A stretch of 64,000 nt of DNA from Epiperipatus broadwayi (GCA_028023455.1 JAQFVV010000157.1:2420001-2484000); one strand, 5' to 3'. Numbered from the stretch's first letter, positions 21,493-32,949 are shown. Made by a program: numbers and translations. Notes: generated by a model from the letters alone, not told the origin.

Positions 21493-22969
21493 TAACAAAT
21501 AAATCATAAAAAGTAAATTTCAAAAATCTATCAAGTAGTTGATTAGTCTAGTGAGCATGGCTTCTCTTTCCCCACAGAAAAATCTAGAAAGGCCTTATAC
21601 TATTTAAAACTGTTTTACATTTTAACTACCTTTTTCACATATTTATATTTACCACACGTTATCTTTCACGGAAAAGACTGTCTTCCCATTATGAAGTTTT
21701 TTGCGTATTTGGAGTTTTAAGCATCTATAAATTTTGTTTTCTTTCAACCCAGTCAAATATAATTCAAATAATAAAGTAACAAAAAAATACACACACATAA
21801 ACATTCTCTAAGACTATCTGATAAAAATAATTTTATAAAAACGTTAACATTAGATAATTAGTTTGATTGAAAATTTAAGAAGATAACATTTTTAGTAAAA
21901 ATGAATTTTATAAATAACTAATTAATTAATAACTATTAAGCAGATTATTTGGGCTTTAAAATAATTACATTTTTCTCCATTGATCTTATAAAATATTGAG
22001 AAATAATCTTTAATCTCCATAGTAAAAATTAGGGCATGGAACAAAACAATATTTCTATAATTTTAAAATTACTAATGGTGTAAGTATTTTCAAAGTAGAA
22101 TAATTATTATTAAATGTTGTAGAGTCAGCATGGTTCCTGATAATCATATAAATACTATTTTATAATAATCTATCTTTTAGTTGTTGTATTAAACAGCTTC
22201 AAAGCATATTTCTTGTTGAGAGGATAAAATCTTCATCTCATGGTTGATCTTTTTTTTTTATCACCAACTTTTTCTAAACGGTATTATTTTGTTCAAAATA
22301 TAACTTGGTCATCCATCCTTTGGGCAAGAATTTAGATTCTGATCAAACATTCATTGGTTGTTTGCTCTTCTGATTATGGAATTTTCCTATCCTTCTTTTT
22401 CAGTATTTGACTATCACATCCATAGAAAAGAGAGTCATAGGAATACCATATCTTGAGCTATTGAAAATTGTTTTCAAATATTTCATTACAACTCTGCTCA
22501 ATGTTAGTCTAATAAATCTTTTGAATGGTAGATCTTTTGCTTCTGATGAAAATCCAATATGACCCGTGAACTACTTCTATGCTTTCATTAATAATTTTTA
22601 AATTAATTGCTGATTTTCTTGTCATAATCTTATTTTTAGCCCTAATTTTCTTGATGAAAGTGAGATGTAGTTTGTGTTTTGTTGCTATAATATATAATAT
22701 CACATAAGGTTGATAACATTTCTTCAACCAATCTTTATCCATGTTTTATTTGTCAGTCTGGCTTTTCTTATTAGATATTATAGTTTAGAAATGAGTAAGT
22801 AAGATAACAATTTACACCTATCTAACTCTTTTATCCATTTTTTTTACAATTACTCTATTTTCACCTGTAGAAAAATTTCTTACAAGAAATATGAAATATT
22901 ATAGTACACTGACTTTTCTAAGGACAATCTATAATTTAATATGGTCAACTGTATAAAAAGACTTTATAA
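21493..22969. other. AT-rich sequence, no gene seen
   Basis: The 77-codon minus-strand frame at 22509-22742 has no motif I can name. It may be part of a very old retroelement together with 22970-23070, but I cannot show that. A CTGATGA at about 22544 has no matching GAAAC and is taken as chance. Confidence 0.4.
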
Positions 22970-23070
22970 TCAATAAAATGCAGATTCTTTTATTTTGCAT
23001 GTCTGATATTTTCTATCATCCAGCATATATCTGCAATAGTATTTCTAATTCCTTAACTTTTCTGAAATCA
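22970..23070 (-). pseudogene. possible old reverse transcriptase fragment
   Basis: The minus strand reads approximately NTIADICWMIENIRHAK with a FIDYK-like stretch after it. This resembles the segment before RT motif A in BovB/RTE-type elements (IANIRWIIEKA, FIDYAKAFD). Stops and frame changes surround it. The match is short and could be chance. Confidence 0.28.
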
Positions 23071-24702
23071 CTTTGTATACCTAGCTGTTTTTTTATATAA
23101 GGCTTTAATCTGTGCTATATGATTTTTAGAATAATCTTATTTGCATTGTATATAACAAATATGATATGATAATTTTCACACTGTCAAGAATTCTTTCTTT
23201 GATATGAAAATAAAAATTATTTACAATCTGTAAATCATCAAACAGTTATATGAATTATTTGTCATAATTTAGTCAATATTTTTATTTATTTCTTTTTCGT
23301 TTTTTGCTAAGTTTTTGATGCAATGCAACTGATTTTAATCATCTTAATTTTTGGCAATGATCCCAACATTAAATTGTTCATCCTCCATGTAGAGCATTTT
23401 ACCAACAGTTTTTTTATGTCTTTATGATGTAGTTGTTGTTGTTTTTTTTTGTATATTTCTTTTATTTTTGTTTGATCTTTTTTATCTTGGTTACATTCTA
23501 TACAATGGCATTTTTAAACAGATTTACTCACAATTGAAATTACTTTTTGATCTCATAAATTTCCTGGAGGATATAATTTATATTTTAATTGTGTTTTATT
23601 TTAATAAATTTCTAAATATAATGAAATAATATTAGTACTTATTTTTCATGGACAATCTTGGAAATTTCTTATTAAGATCTTTATTATTTTTAATTTTGAT
23701 TTCTATTTATTTATTTTTTCACTTACAATTGTGCTTTTTGTCATCCACTTTGTATTTTTTGATTGGATTTTTTTTTTCATTCTTTCTAAACAAAATTGAC
23801 AGAATCCTTTTTAGCATAATATACATTAAAGATTTACCATTAATTTAACTTTTCCTTTCCAGATTAAGTGAAGTATTTCTGTACATTTTAATATCTATTG
23901 GATGTACATGCAATTCTGTATACTAAATTTATTTTTATTAATATAGCATCATTATAATAATAAAAGAAATAAGCACTTATTAATTATCTTTTTCTCTTCA
24001 CTTTATTATAAAATGTATTATCTAGCTTTTTTTCCCATTAATTTTATTTTTAATAATTTCTTTTTTTTTTCTTGCAGTAAAGTTAACCATAATAAAGATT
24101 TTTTAAAAAAGTTATTTTCTAGGAAACAATAAAGATCATACATTAAATAGAGTAGTTATAGAATTAAGAATGGGGAAATAAAAACATGGCATACATGTCA
24201 GTTAGGATTGCTAATTTTAAAGCATTTACTGAATTCTTCTTTTGTAGTATATTGTCTTTAAATATTTCACCCACAGAACAAAAATTTATCAACAGTACTA
24301 CATAGAAAAAAAGTGAAAAAATAATATTATTCACCAGATTTTTCAATTGTCAGATGATGAGAATTTGAGCCATCTTTAATTATTAAAAAAAAAAAAAAGT
24401 TAAATCAATTTAAAAGTGATTAAAAATATTTTTCGATTACTCCTAATTTATACTAAAATAATAAATTATGAAAGTTTGGGAATGAGTTGTTAAAATATTA
24501 GTTTCTAGATTAATAAGATTAGATCTATACAAATGGCAGATCAAAAGTTCTTATAATTTCTATTTTATGTTAGATCTCTTTCTTACATAAAAGTTGATCT
24601 AAGTTTTCTATATATAATATTTTTATCAAGAATCTTGCACATGCACAAAAAATATTCTATAATTTATATATATATATATAAATTGATAAACATTTTTAAA
24701 AC
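23071..24702. other. AT-rich sequence, no gene seen
   Basis: It contains T-rich runs and small Phe/Leu/Ile-rich frames at 23648-23848 (plus) and 24164-24346 (minus), with composition expected from random AT-rich DNA. An (AT)n run lies near 24667-24680. Confidence 0.45.
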
Positions 24703-24957
24703 AAATTGTAATTAATTCTAAGTGCTAGGAATGCTAAATAAGAAAAACTTCAGTATAGACATAGCTCAAAATTTGAGCTAAGTGCTTTCAATATTTTAGT
24801 TATGATGAGCTAAGCATTTTTGATCTCTTAATTATAATATCATATTCATAGTAATCATAAGTAAGATATCAAAAGTGCTTAACTCAAATTTTAAAATACA
24901 TCTACACTGAAGCTTTTCTTATTTAGCATTTCTAGTGCTTAGAATTCTGTAGTTTGT
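24703..24957. repeat. fold-back repeat, about 87-bp arms
   Basis: The segments 24703-24789 and 24870-24957 are imperfect inverted repeats (AATTCTAAGTGCTAGGAATG against the complement of CATTTCTAGTGCTTAGAATT) with an ~80-bp AT-rich spacer. No GAAAC-type core is present, unlike the HH families. It is probably a MITE of unknown class. Confidence 0.6.
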
Positions 24958-25859
24958 AAAATCTTTAGTAATGACAAAATTACAAAACCTTCTCTTTTGG
25001 GATATGTTGTTTACTATTATTCTAAATACATTATAACATACATGAAGTATCTATATCTTTTTAATAGCTAGTGTTTTAACAATCTAAACATCTTTTTTAA
25101 TCCAACATCCAGGAATCACTGCTAAAGTCATGGCTTATTCAAAGAAGAGACAAATTATATCTGCATAATTGCCTTTAGAAATAATAATACAATCAAAATA
25201 CAAAGACAAGAGAATAAGAATAGTATATATATTACAAAGCTGATTACTAATGAATGGAAAATTGGTGTATGACATTGTTTTGATAAAGTTAGTTGTGAAT
25301 AAAAAGAGGAAACTCAGACAGAAGGCAGTTCTTTATTAATAGCATTACAACTAGACTGTGAAAAAACCTTTAGATGGTTCTGTAATTAAAACTTTCCATG
25401 AGTTCTATGAAAATAATGTGTTATTTTGCATTGGTTATCAGTAGTATCAGATGGAATGGGCCTAGGCATTGTTACTGATAAATTGATAGCATTAGTAGTA
25501 TTGACCTGAGATTGAAATTAATTAATGATGGAAGATTACTAGACCAGATATCTATAAATAAAATCAAAAAAAAAAAAAGAAGTGTGATGCAGATATCAAA
25601 AGATAACCATTTTATTAATTTTTCTAGATTAATAGCATTTAATGGTCTTTATTTTTGACCATTTTTAATGCTTAAGGGGTATTTAGAATTTGTGAAAAGG
25701 CCAAAAATGATGACTGAAAAATTTTCAGTTCTATGTTTAAAAAAAAATAAAATAAAACATAATATAATAAAAGAAAAATCTGAAATGAGATATACTTACA
25801 ATCTGTGTTTGTTCAGCTCTAAAAAAAAAATGTGACAATTGCATAATGTGATATTACAA
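24958..25859. other. AT-rich sequence, no gene seen
   Basis: No supported feature; several A runs of 10 or more. Confidence 0.5.
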
Positions 25860-25967
25860 ATATTCAAGTCAGATGTCACATGACCTAATTTAATAAGCTT
25901 GCATTTACAAATGTTATATATAGAGCTCGCAAAATAAACTCTTAACAAGCTTTGCAGAATATCCCCA

Positions 25968-26012
25968 ATCCCAGACTGATTTCTGCTACTGACATTGTCA
26001 GTGATGTGCTAG
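25968..26012 (-). ncRNA. degenerate hammerhead core
   Basis: The minus strand has CTGACAA (25995-26001) where CTGATGA is expected, then GAAAT (25979-25983), CA, GTC (25974-25976) and TGGG. Two of seven core bases are changed, so it is probably inactive. Confidence 0.4.
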
Positions 26013-26168
26013 GATAATCAAGCATTAGATTAAATATATGGTGTATCTGAACTTAGTTCAGTCTCATGTGGCTATTTAAGTTAGGTAGCTGAATTGGAAG
26101 ACATATAGATGTCTAAAAAGTACTGGGCTTGTCCTGATATTTTTAATCTAATGCTTGAATATCCTAGC

Positions 26169-26208
26169 ACCTCATTGATGATGTCAGTAGCAGAAACTGG
26201 TCTGGTGT
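26169..26208 (+). ncRNA. hammerhead core with one core substitution
   Basis: ACCTCA (26169-26174) pairs with TGGTGT (26203-26208) at five of six positions. TTGATGA (26175-26181) replaces CTGATGA. Stem II is weak, then come GAAAC (26193-26197), TG and GTC (26200-26202). The C-to-T change at the first core base is expected to impair cleavage. Confidence 0.5.
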
Positions 26209-26512
26209 TAGCAATATTCTGCAAAGCTTGTTAAGAGATTATTTTGTGAGTTCTATATATAACATTTGTAAAGACAAGCTTATTAAATTAGGTCATGTGA
26301 TATCTGACTTGATTTTTTTTTGTAATTTTATTTTTTGCTATTAAGGCTTTGGCGATTTTATATTGCTAAGGCTATTAATATATGGGGATATTCTGCAAAG
26401 CTTGTTAAGAGCTTATTTTGTTAGATCTATATATATAATATAATGTGATATTTGGTTGGGTACACTCACCAAAAGAAAAAGTGTCACAATAATAAACTTC
26501 TACATATGCAAT

Positions 26513-26523
26513 CCCCCCCCCCC
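26513..26523. repeat. poly-C run
   Basis: Eleven consecutive C bases just upstream of the HH2 copy at 26525; compare the poly-G run at 26836-26846. Confidence 0.9.
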
Positions 26524-26524
26524 T

Positions 26525-26705
26525 AAGAAATATTATCTCATATTTAGTATTTCATGAATCTAAAAGTCATCAATTTAATTTCCATGCTAGTACTATCAAT
26601 GGTCAGGCCAGTAACACTTGAAGAAAGTAAAAAATACTACTATTAGAAACATTGTTACACATTAACATATATGTTGTTTATTACTAACAGTTTAATATAT
26701 TTAGA
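26525..26705 (+). repeat. tRNA-like/hammerhead composite (family HH2)
   Basis: In order: decayed tRNA-like part (TTTAGTATTTCATGAATCTA), TTTCCATGCTAGTACTATCA, GGTCAGGCCAGTAACAC, TTGAAGA (26618-26624), a short AGTA/TACT stem, GAAAC (26646-26650), ATTG, and a tail with TTATTACTAACAGTTTAATA that matches one 42-bp unit of the copy at 52.7 kb. The block order and spacing match that copy closely. Confidence 0.58.
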
Positions 26706-27386
26706 AAAGTTTATGCTTCGAAGTTTATCAATTATATATATAGGCTAGCTAATTTACAAACTCATATTTAATAACTATGTAAATCTATATTAGTCTGTAT
26801 AATTTAATTTTACTACTATATACTCATGAATGATTGGGGGGGGGGGCATGAAATATAAATGTTAAATAAAAAACTTTTCACAAAAGTCATATTTTTATTA
26901 AATAGAATTATTATTGAAATTATGACAATACAGCATTATATAAGTACAATCAAATTATAATCAAAACAATCCTTATATTTAAAAGATTTAAATACACATG
27001 ATAACAGAATATCTTATTTTTGTAAATTATTCTATTTTTCAACAATCCTATTTCATAAAAATTAAATCATGTACAATAGTAATTTATTTAAATATATATA
27101 GTGAAAAAGATAATCGGTACAAAAAAGTTTTTATTTACAAACATCAGCATTTAAAGAAAGACTAAGGATCAAATTATGATAATATATAAATATATTTATT
27201 TTGTTAAAAAAAAAAAAGAAAATTTATGATGATTTCTATCTATATATGTGCTGTTAACTATAAAGAGTATCACATTTAATAGTTACATGTATTTTAATTA
27301 TCACACATTTAAATAAAGTAAAAGAAACCTGCTTGATATAAAAAATATTTAAATCTATTCTATTTTGTGGTTAATGATAGGCTTGG
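26706..27386. other. AT-rich sequence with a poly-G run
   Basis: Eleven G bases lie at 26836-26846. Otherwise there is nothing recognisable. Confidence 0.5.
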
Positions 27387-27424
27387 CACTATTGATGAAA
27401 GAAGTTTCTGAAACTGGTCCAGTA
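27387..27424 (+). ncRNA. hammerhead-like core (family HH1)
   Basis: TTGATGA (27392-27398) is followed by an AGA/TCT stem with loop AGTT, GAAAC (27410-27414), TG and GTC (27417-27419). The core matches the one at 26175-26202 apart from stem II. Stem I pairs only in part. Arms of the HH1 family are not obvious around it. Confidence 0.42.
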
Positions 27425-27720
27425 AACTTTGTATGGTCGTAGTTCACAATTTAAAATTTAGCTACTGTAATATCTTATTATAAACATCCTAGCTAAATAT
27501 TGAGTTAATAAAATGTGCTTAAATGCTCTCATTCATAATATTGTATTCATTGATGCTTTAAACATATATATACGACTCACACAAATAAAAGTAAATAGAA
27601 ATTAATTTCTATTAATTCTTTTTTTATAGTTTGAATAAAATGATTGCAATAATAATAATAACAACAACAATAATAATAATTATAAAAAACAGCCACTCAA
27701 AAATAAAGATGCCACTCTAA
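27425..27720. other. AT-rich sequence with an (AAT)n tract
   Basis: A trinucleotide AAT/AAC run lies at about 27649-27681, just past the 3' end of the LINE at 27721. No gene is seen. Confidence 0.5.
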
Positions 27721-28689
27721 TTCCAAAAAAAAAAAGAAATCAGAAAAAAACAAGTCTGCTGTGACTATATAAATTAATCTGTCAACTAAAAATACATCCA
27801 CATATAAACCATGCTAGTCCAATTTTTTGTTTATTTGATATTTTATGATGTCATCTTCTAGTTTTCTCAGCAAAAAAACTTTTTGTTCTAAAATACTTCA
27901 ACACCATGTCTAATTGTAGTTTTGCAATGTATTTTATTTTCTGCCATATTTTTCCAATGGAAATAATTAGCATTGCATTTCTATAGAATGTCTTTGAGAT
28001 AATTCTTATAAGGTAGACAGGATCTACTTCTTTTACAAATCCCATATTCAACTTCACCATAAAATACCCTTTTATCATCTCTTCCATTGTTTATTCACTG
28101 CATGTCTGGTCCAATGAATGTGTGACTTATACAATAATGGACTCAATAGAATCTCATGCTGCTGCAAGCTGACGAACATATTGCTTGTTTTTACAATCTT
28201 GTCATTTTTAAAATTTTAGTGTCCTTAAATGAAAATTTTCTAATACCTTATATTTCATGATTAGGGCATCCAAGTTTTAGATCCATATATTAAATTAGGT
28301 AGAATTTATATACAGCTAAATTAGTAGCAGTCATTTTTTCCCTGTGATGAAATACTCGATCTTTTAACTTGTTAAAAATTTCAGCAGTGCAATGTAGTCT
28401 GTGTTGAATCTTAACATCTAATCCCATTCTTCTACTTATATGTCTACCAAGATATTTGAACTGGTTTACATTCTCAAGTTTGTTGATTAAAAAACTTGAG
28501 TTTTTTGAACATTAATTATAAACTGAGATCTTTATAAGTTGCATTCAAAACATTAAAAACATTCTGTAAATCATCTTTTGAATTGACAAAAATAGCATAA
28601 TCATCAGCATACTACAAATTCAGACTTCAAAAAGGTGAATTCCCTGTTTTGCTTTTAACTGATTCAAATTAAAAATTTCACAATCAAAC

Positions 28690-28992
28690 CTATAACTTGA
28701 TCTCTGTTTGATAAACAAATCCAAAGATCACTCTCATAAAAATTGAAAACAATGTTGGACCAAGTATGAATGCTTGTTTAACACCAGTTTTCATTTCAAA
28801 TGCCTCCAATTTTTTACCTGTATTGATAACACTTTCTCTCATTCCATTATGTGGAAGCTGTATAACATAAATAAATTTTGATGGACAAACAATTAATTTC
28901 AAACAATACCATAGATTTGTCCTATTAATTGAATCAAATGCCTTAACCAAATCAATAAAAACAATATATAAATCATTCTTAATTTCTGGCAC
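28690..28992 (-). pseudogene. LINE family 2 reverse transcriptase, palm fragment
   Basis: This 100-codon open stretch has RT motif A (LYIVFIDLVKAFDSINR) and the motif B region with GVKQAFILGPTLFSIFM (usually GVKQGCVLAPTLF, so the Gly-Cys is altered). The catalytic YADD box follows about 75 bases downstream in another frame (28597-28614). The fragment is a broken piece of the element at 27721-31560. Confidence 0.78.
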
Positions 28993-29247
28993 TTTTCATA
29001 CCTTTGCCTGGCAACAAAAAATATATCTATAGTGCTTCCTGATTCTCTAAAACTACATTGGATCTCTGGTACCTATTCATTTATAACTGAGAACAATCTA
29101 TTCAACCAAATTCTTGAAAATACATTTACTGTAGTGGATAATAATGATTTTCCACAATCATTACCTCAATATAATCTATTCCATTTGTTTTTAAAAATTG
29201 AAATAATAAAAAGCATCATTAAGATCAGATGGCACAACTTTATGGGT

Positions 29248-29514
29248 TTATATATTTCTTAAAAATTCCAATATATTTGAAGCTAATATATTGCCACCAT
29301 ATTTGGTAACTCCTCCGGATATTTCATCAAGATCTGCAGCTTTTCCATTTTTAAGATTACAAATAACTATTTTGACTTCATTAAGCTGGATGTCTTTCAC
29401 CAAATGAGTAGATAAATTAAATATATCACTAAAAGTTGACATATCAATTCTTATATAACTTAAAAGACAATCAAAATATTTCCATCTGTTCAAAATATCC
29501 TTTTCATCATACAA
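29248..29514 (-). pseudogene. LINE family 2, segment between endonuclease and RT
   Basis: This is an 88-codon open stretch. It has a DEKDILNRWKYFDCLL start (usually a DKEAILERWREHFEELL type), an IQLNEVKIVICNLKNGKAADLDEISGG core (usually LKNGKAAGPDGIPAE) and an ILEFLRNI end. These are the residues just before the RT fingers in this LINE group. The glycine-proline of the usual AGPDG is lost. Confidence 0.75.
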
Positions 29515-31497
29515 TAGAATGACATTGCTAGAGCTAATAGAATTGTGATACCTTTAGGTCCTTACATTGCTTTCAATGCATCAAAAAAAAGAATTAGAAT
29601 GGCAATGTCTGTATATTTTTTTTGCAATTTTAATTCACAAATAATTTTCAAGTCTTCTTATCAGTCAATGAACTTCTTTCTTTAGATCCTTATTTTGAAG
29701 TTCCACATCAAGTTTACTATTTTGCCAAGCAGAGAATGCCACATGTCTTTTTAATTAAATCACTAATAATATAATTATTGTTAATAAAACAATCATGGTT
29801 TTTCTTTTTAGTAAACTCAAGAATAGATTTGCTTCCTTCCATAACACCCTCCTTAAGAAAATCTCATGCTTCAGTAATACCCAGTTCTGAAGATCCTAAT
29901 TAGCAATATTAGTGCTTAATAGCTATTGAAATTTAATATATATAGTAGATTTTTCTATAGAATGAACATCTATTTTCTTGTAAATGTGAGTGAATAATGC
30001 CTATTTTTATTGCAACTATCATTTTAATCTTAGAGCATACTATTATATCTGTCCAATACTGAACTTGTAAGTGCATTTGTGTAATGTAAATGTTTCTAGT
30101 ATTATGACTCTTAACAATAATGTAATCTATTAAATGCCATTGTTTTGAGATTGGATGTATCTATGTTACTTTTAGCAATATTTCTGCCTAAACAAAGTGT
30201 TTCTGATAATCAATTCATGTGTTGTGCATGAATTCAGAATAACAAACCATTTGAATTTTACAGCACCAATATTATTATTTCCAATAACTTTTGGCTAAAG
30301 TCTATTATTTATATCAGCACATGCATTAAAATCTCCAAGAAAATAATTAATCTTTTAATGATATTGTTATAATAAAGCTATCCAACAAGGAATGAAATCG
30401 TTGAATCTAATGATTGGAATCTAGGCACTGATATAGTACCATTATGCAAGGAAAGTTTTAAGATCATTAACCTTTCATCAATACAATAAGGAATTCCAAT
30501 ACTAGATGATGCTATATTAGATTTTACAGCAAATTCAACACCATGCATTTGTTTTTACTGGCTGGTCTGCCTTTCCAAAAATACTTGTAGTATTCATCTA
30601 TCAGTTTTTCTGGGAGGTGAGTTTTGCTAAGAGCAGTTATATCAATGTTAAATCCTGATAGTTCTTTAGCATAAGTGCAGTTCTCCATTTTGTTCTTAAA
30701 GAGTTTGTATTAAGTTTGTATATTCCATGTAGTTATATTTAGAAAAGGATTAGGTTTATATTGTGATAGCAAGCTTTGGTGCTTCTACGGCCTCATATTA
30801 TACAACTACTAATAATATTAGTCTTTCTATTTTTCTTATTTCTATTGCTCAAATGACCAATCTTCCAAGTGTGACAACTTACCAGACTGTGAGGCAGACC
30901 ATTTTTAGACCACTTTTTTGGGCCTTTTCACTTCCATGGTAGGCAGGGGTTTCCTTAAACTGATCTGCTTAAACATACCTAGCCAAAACTCATGTCTTAT
31001 TTAAATCCAGTTCCAAAACAACTTATTGCTGAATATACTGCCTCAATTAAGGACTTCCAGCCTATTAAGCCTGTCCCATTATTGCTTTTTCAATTCTCAT
31101 GAACTTTAAGATAAAAAGAAAGGGACAAAAAGGAATATTGGAATTAGAAATGCTGTGCATGTAGTTAAGGAATGGAAATGTTGCACAACCACACAATCTC
31201 TTTGTCACATTTATCATGAGGAGATGCCTAATAGTATGAGAGGCTCATGATGACTGGACTCTCTGAAGAATGAAAAGAGGGAGATAGAATTGTTTGGAAT
31301 GAAAATGGTACCTAATTTTTGACTAACTAACATGCTATCTTACAAGGCAGCAGAAAGTCTTAGTTGGGCTCTGATTATTTGATATTCACAGTTGGCCTTC
31401 AAATCTAAAGATCATTCTGCTTTCTGCTACTTGTGGAGCCCAACCATAACTGGATATACATAAATAAATATTTAATATATGTATATTGTCTATACTG

Positions 31498-31575
31498 AAC
31501 TTAATGTAATTAGAAGGAATTTGAACTCAGATTTCCAAGCTCCCTATAGCTATTCACTCTATCCTATACAACAAA
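31498..31575 (-). repeat. possible tRNA-like block
   Basis: On the minus strand, GGATAGAGTGAATAGC (A-box-like) and GAGTTCAAATTCC (B-box-like) lie about 20 bases apart. The block lies between the 5' end of LINE family 2 and the hammerhead-like core at 31627-31652. Confidence 0.35.
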
Positions 31576-31619
31576 TACATATGACCACATACTTGTAAAA
31601 AAGATAAACAATCTCCAAT

Positions 31620-31660
31620 ATGCACATTTCGTGTTGAACAAGCACTCATCAGTTGATCCA
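31620..31660 (-). ncRNA. hammerhead-like core with canonical CTGATGAG...CGAAA
   Basis: The minus strand has CTGATGA (31646-31652), directly followed by GTG, a nine-base loop and CAC, then GAAA (31627-31630). This gives the canonical G-C pair at the base of stem II, which the HH1 copies lack. Downstream it reads TGTG, so the base at the cleavage position would be G, which does not cleave. Stem I is unclear. It lies on the same strand as, and just upstream of, LINE family 2. Confidence 0.42.
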
Positions 31661-32490
31661 GACCATCATCTCCCACCCATAAATAAACAATGTACACTAT
31701 ATAGATACGTTTAAAAATAAAATAATGCATGTATATTATATAAGCATGTGCATTTATAATATTATTTATTTTTTTAAAATCAAAACATTAACTCTTTAAG
31801 TTCATTAATATTTAGCAACTGAAATGTTACATATTAAATTTATTGATTTATATAAACTTATGCACAATCTGTAGCCATGCGTATATAAATAAAGTTTCCT
31901 CTTTCATAATGAATTCTATAAATTATAAAATATTTTATTTTTATCATAGAATTGCATTGATGCATTTCATTTGATAGTTATTATTTAGCAATAAGTTATT
32001 CTTTGGTGATAATTAATTTCTACTATTCACACTGAAATATCATGTCTTCCAGATGTCTATGGATTGCAAGTTGACAATTAGATAATCCAAGATATTTTCT
32101 ATATTTTTTCATTATAATTTATGGTCTAAATAAATTCTATTATTTATAACAATTCCTATTAATACAAGTAATTAAATAAATAGTATTTTTTGATATTTAT
32201 AAACAGATTTTACTAACAGTTAAATAAATTTATTGAAGAACATTTTAAAATCTTTTCTCCAGCAAGTCTTCAGATTGAAAAGGAGAGAAGAAAATGTTTA
32301 AATTTTTATACAGAGAAGTCACTACATCTGCTATGTCACTATTTTCTATCCAAAAATAAATAAACATTAAAATTTGTAAATTAATTGTAATTTACCAGCA
32401 TGACGGTAATCTTTTTTTTTTTTTTTATCTTGAAGTACCCTCTATAAGTCTGCTTAAGTCAAGTCTTATAATCACTAAGTCATGTGAGTC
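31661..32490. other. AT-rich sequence, no gene seen
   Basis: The minus-strand frame at 32425-32622 is created mainly by the SINE at 32491-32583. Confidence 0.5.
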
Positions 32491-32583
32491 GTCAAGCGTT
32501 GGTGGCCAAACGGTTAGCTTAGCTGCCTTCCAAGCTGACCCGGGTTCGCTTCCCGGCCAACGCTTTGACATATTAAAAAAAGG
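32491..32583 (+). mobile_element. tRNA-Gly(TCC)-derived SINE with 10-bp target duplication
   Basis: The body CGTTGGTGGCCAAACGGTTA, CTGCCTTCCAAGC, GACCCGGGTTCGCTTCCCGG and CCAACGC is clearly tRNA-Gly with anticodon TCC, missing a few bases in the anticodon stem and altered in the D arm. It starts GTCAAGCG and ends TTTGACATATTAAAAAAAGG. Those ends resemble the SINEs at 6.8 and 16.7 kb. The direct repeat CATGTGAGTC is at 32481-32490 and 32584-32593. It is a retroposed copy, not a functional tRNA gene, because the anticodon stem is damaged. Confidence 0.88.
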
Positions 32584-32593
32584 CATGTGAGTC

Positions 32594-32949
32594 CATTTCA
32601 TTTGTTTTTTCAATTTGAGCACTTGTTCAGTACTTCATTATTTTTTTTTTCCAAAAATTAAAAATGTCATTTAAAATGGCTTCGAAATATAAAACTAATG
32701 CTCATATTTATTCTACCAAATAGAGTGCTTGTGAAATGTATCCTATAAGTGATTTAACATTAGTTAACAAAAAACAAAAATAAGCGATCTGAAAGCATTC
32801 ATTAGTTTAAAAAAACGTTATCCATTCATGAAACAATAAAAAGGACAAAACATATTCATTTTTTTTTTAAAGAAGATTTTAAGTGATCAAATATACACAC
32901 ACTATACATACATGCATAGAGCCGTCATTCCGTAAACAGGTACTGTATT
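32594..32949. other. AT-rich sequence, no gene seen
   Basis: T and A runs only. Confidence 0.5.

Larger units (their letters stand above)
25860..26450. repeat. inverted pair of hammerhead-bearing units plus a partial third arm (family HH1)
   Basis: The left unit (about 25860-26012, minus strand) and right unit (about 26030-26330, plus strand) are inverted copies. They share TCTGCAAAGCTTGTTAAGAG-type arms running into TATATATAACATTTG. Each has a hammerhead core at its inner end, pointing outward. Between them is the CTCATGTGGCTATTTAAGTTA-type block also seen at 2.3 kb. A third partial arm begins at about 26383 (TGGGGATATTCTGC), a few bases from the position expected after the cleavage site, and runs to about 26450. 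Confidence 0.68.
27721..31560 (-). mobile_element. LINE family 2, near full-length but decayed
   Basis: This is a non-LTR retrotransposon with an apurinic-type endonuclease and RT, of the kind often annotated in animals as craniofacial development protein 2-like plus RT. Minus-strand landmarks, 5' to 3': TTWNIQT near 30720, DITALSKTHLPE near 30640, KYFWKGRPASK near 30590, GIPYCIDERLMILKL near 30480, FLGDFNAC near 30330, CTTHELIIRNT near 30210, DKEAI-like start at 29514, NLKNGKAAD near 29340, FIDLVKAFDS near 28940, GVKQ and GPTLFS near 28780, YADDYA near 28605, YLGRHISRRMG near 28440. A ~700-bp 5' region precedes the coding part. Frameshifts and stops are many; the clade is not resolved. Confidence 0.8.

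Noticed and set aside
22540-22580. CTGATGAAAATCC...GTGAAC as a hammerhead
   Set aside because: It has no stem II closing next to GAAA and no cleavage triplet; it is probably chance.
28597-28614. TCATCAG, which on the minus strand gives CTGATGA
   Set aside because: It is the YADD codon region of LINE family 2 (GCTGATGATTATGC) with no GAAAC nearby; the same holds at 33718-33735.
32491-32583. Functional tRNA-Gly(TCC) gene
   Set aside because: The anticodon stem lacks bases, the D arm is altered, and a target duplication with an A-rich tail shows that it is a retroposed SINE.
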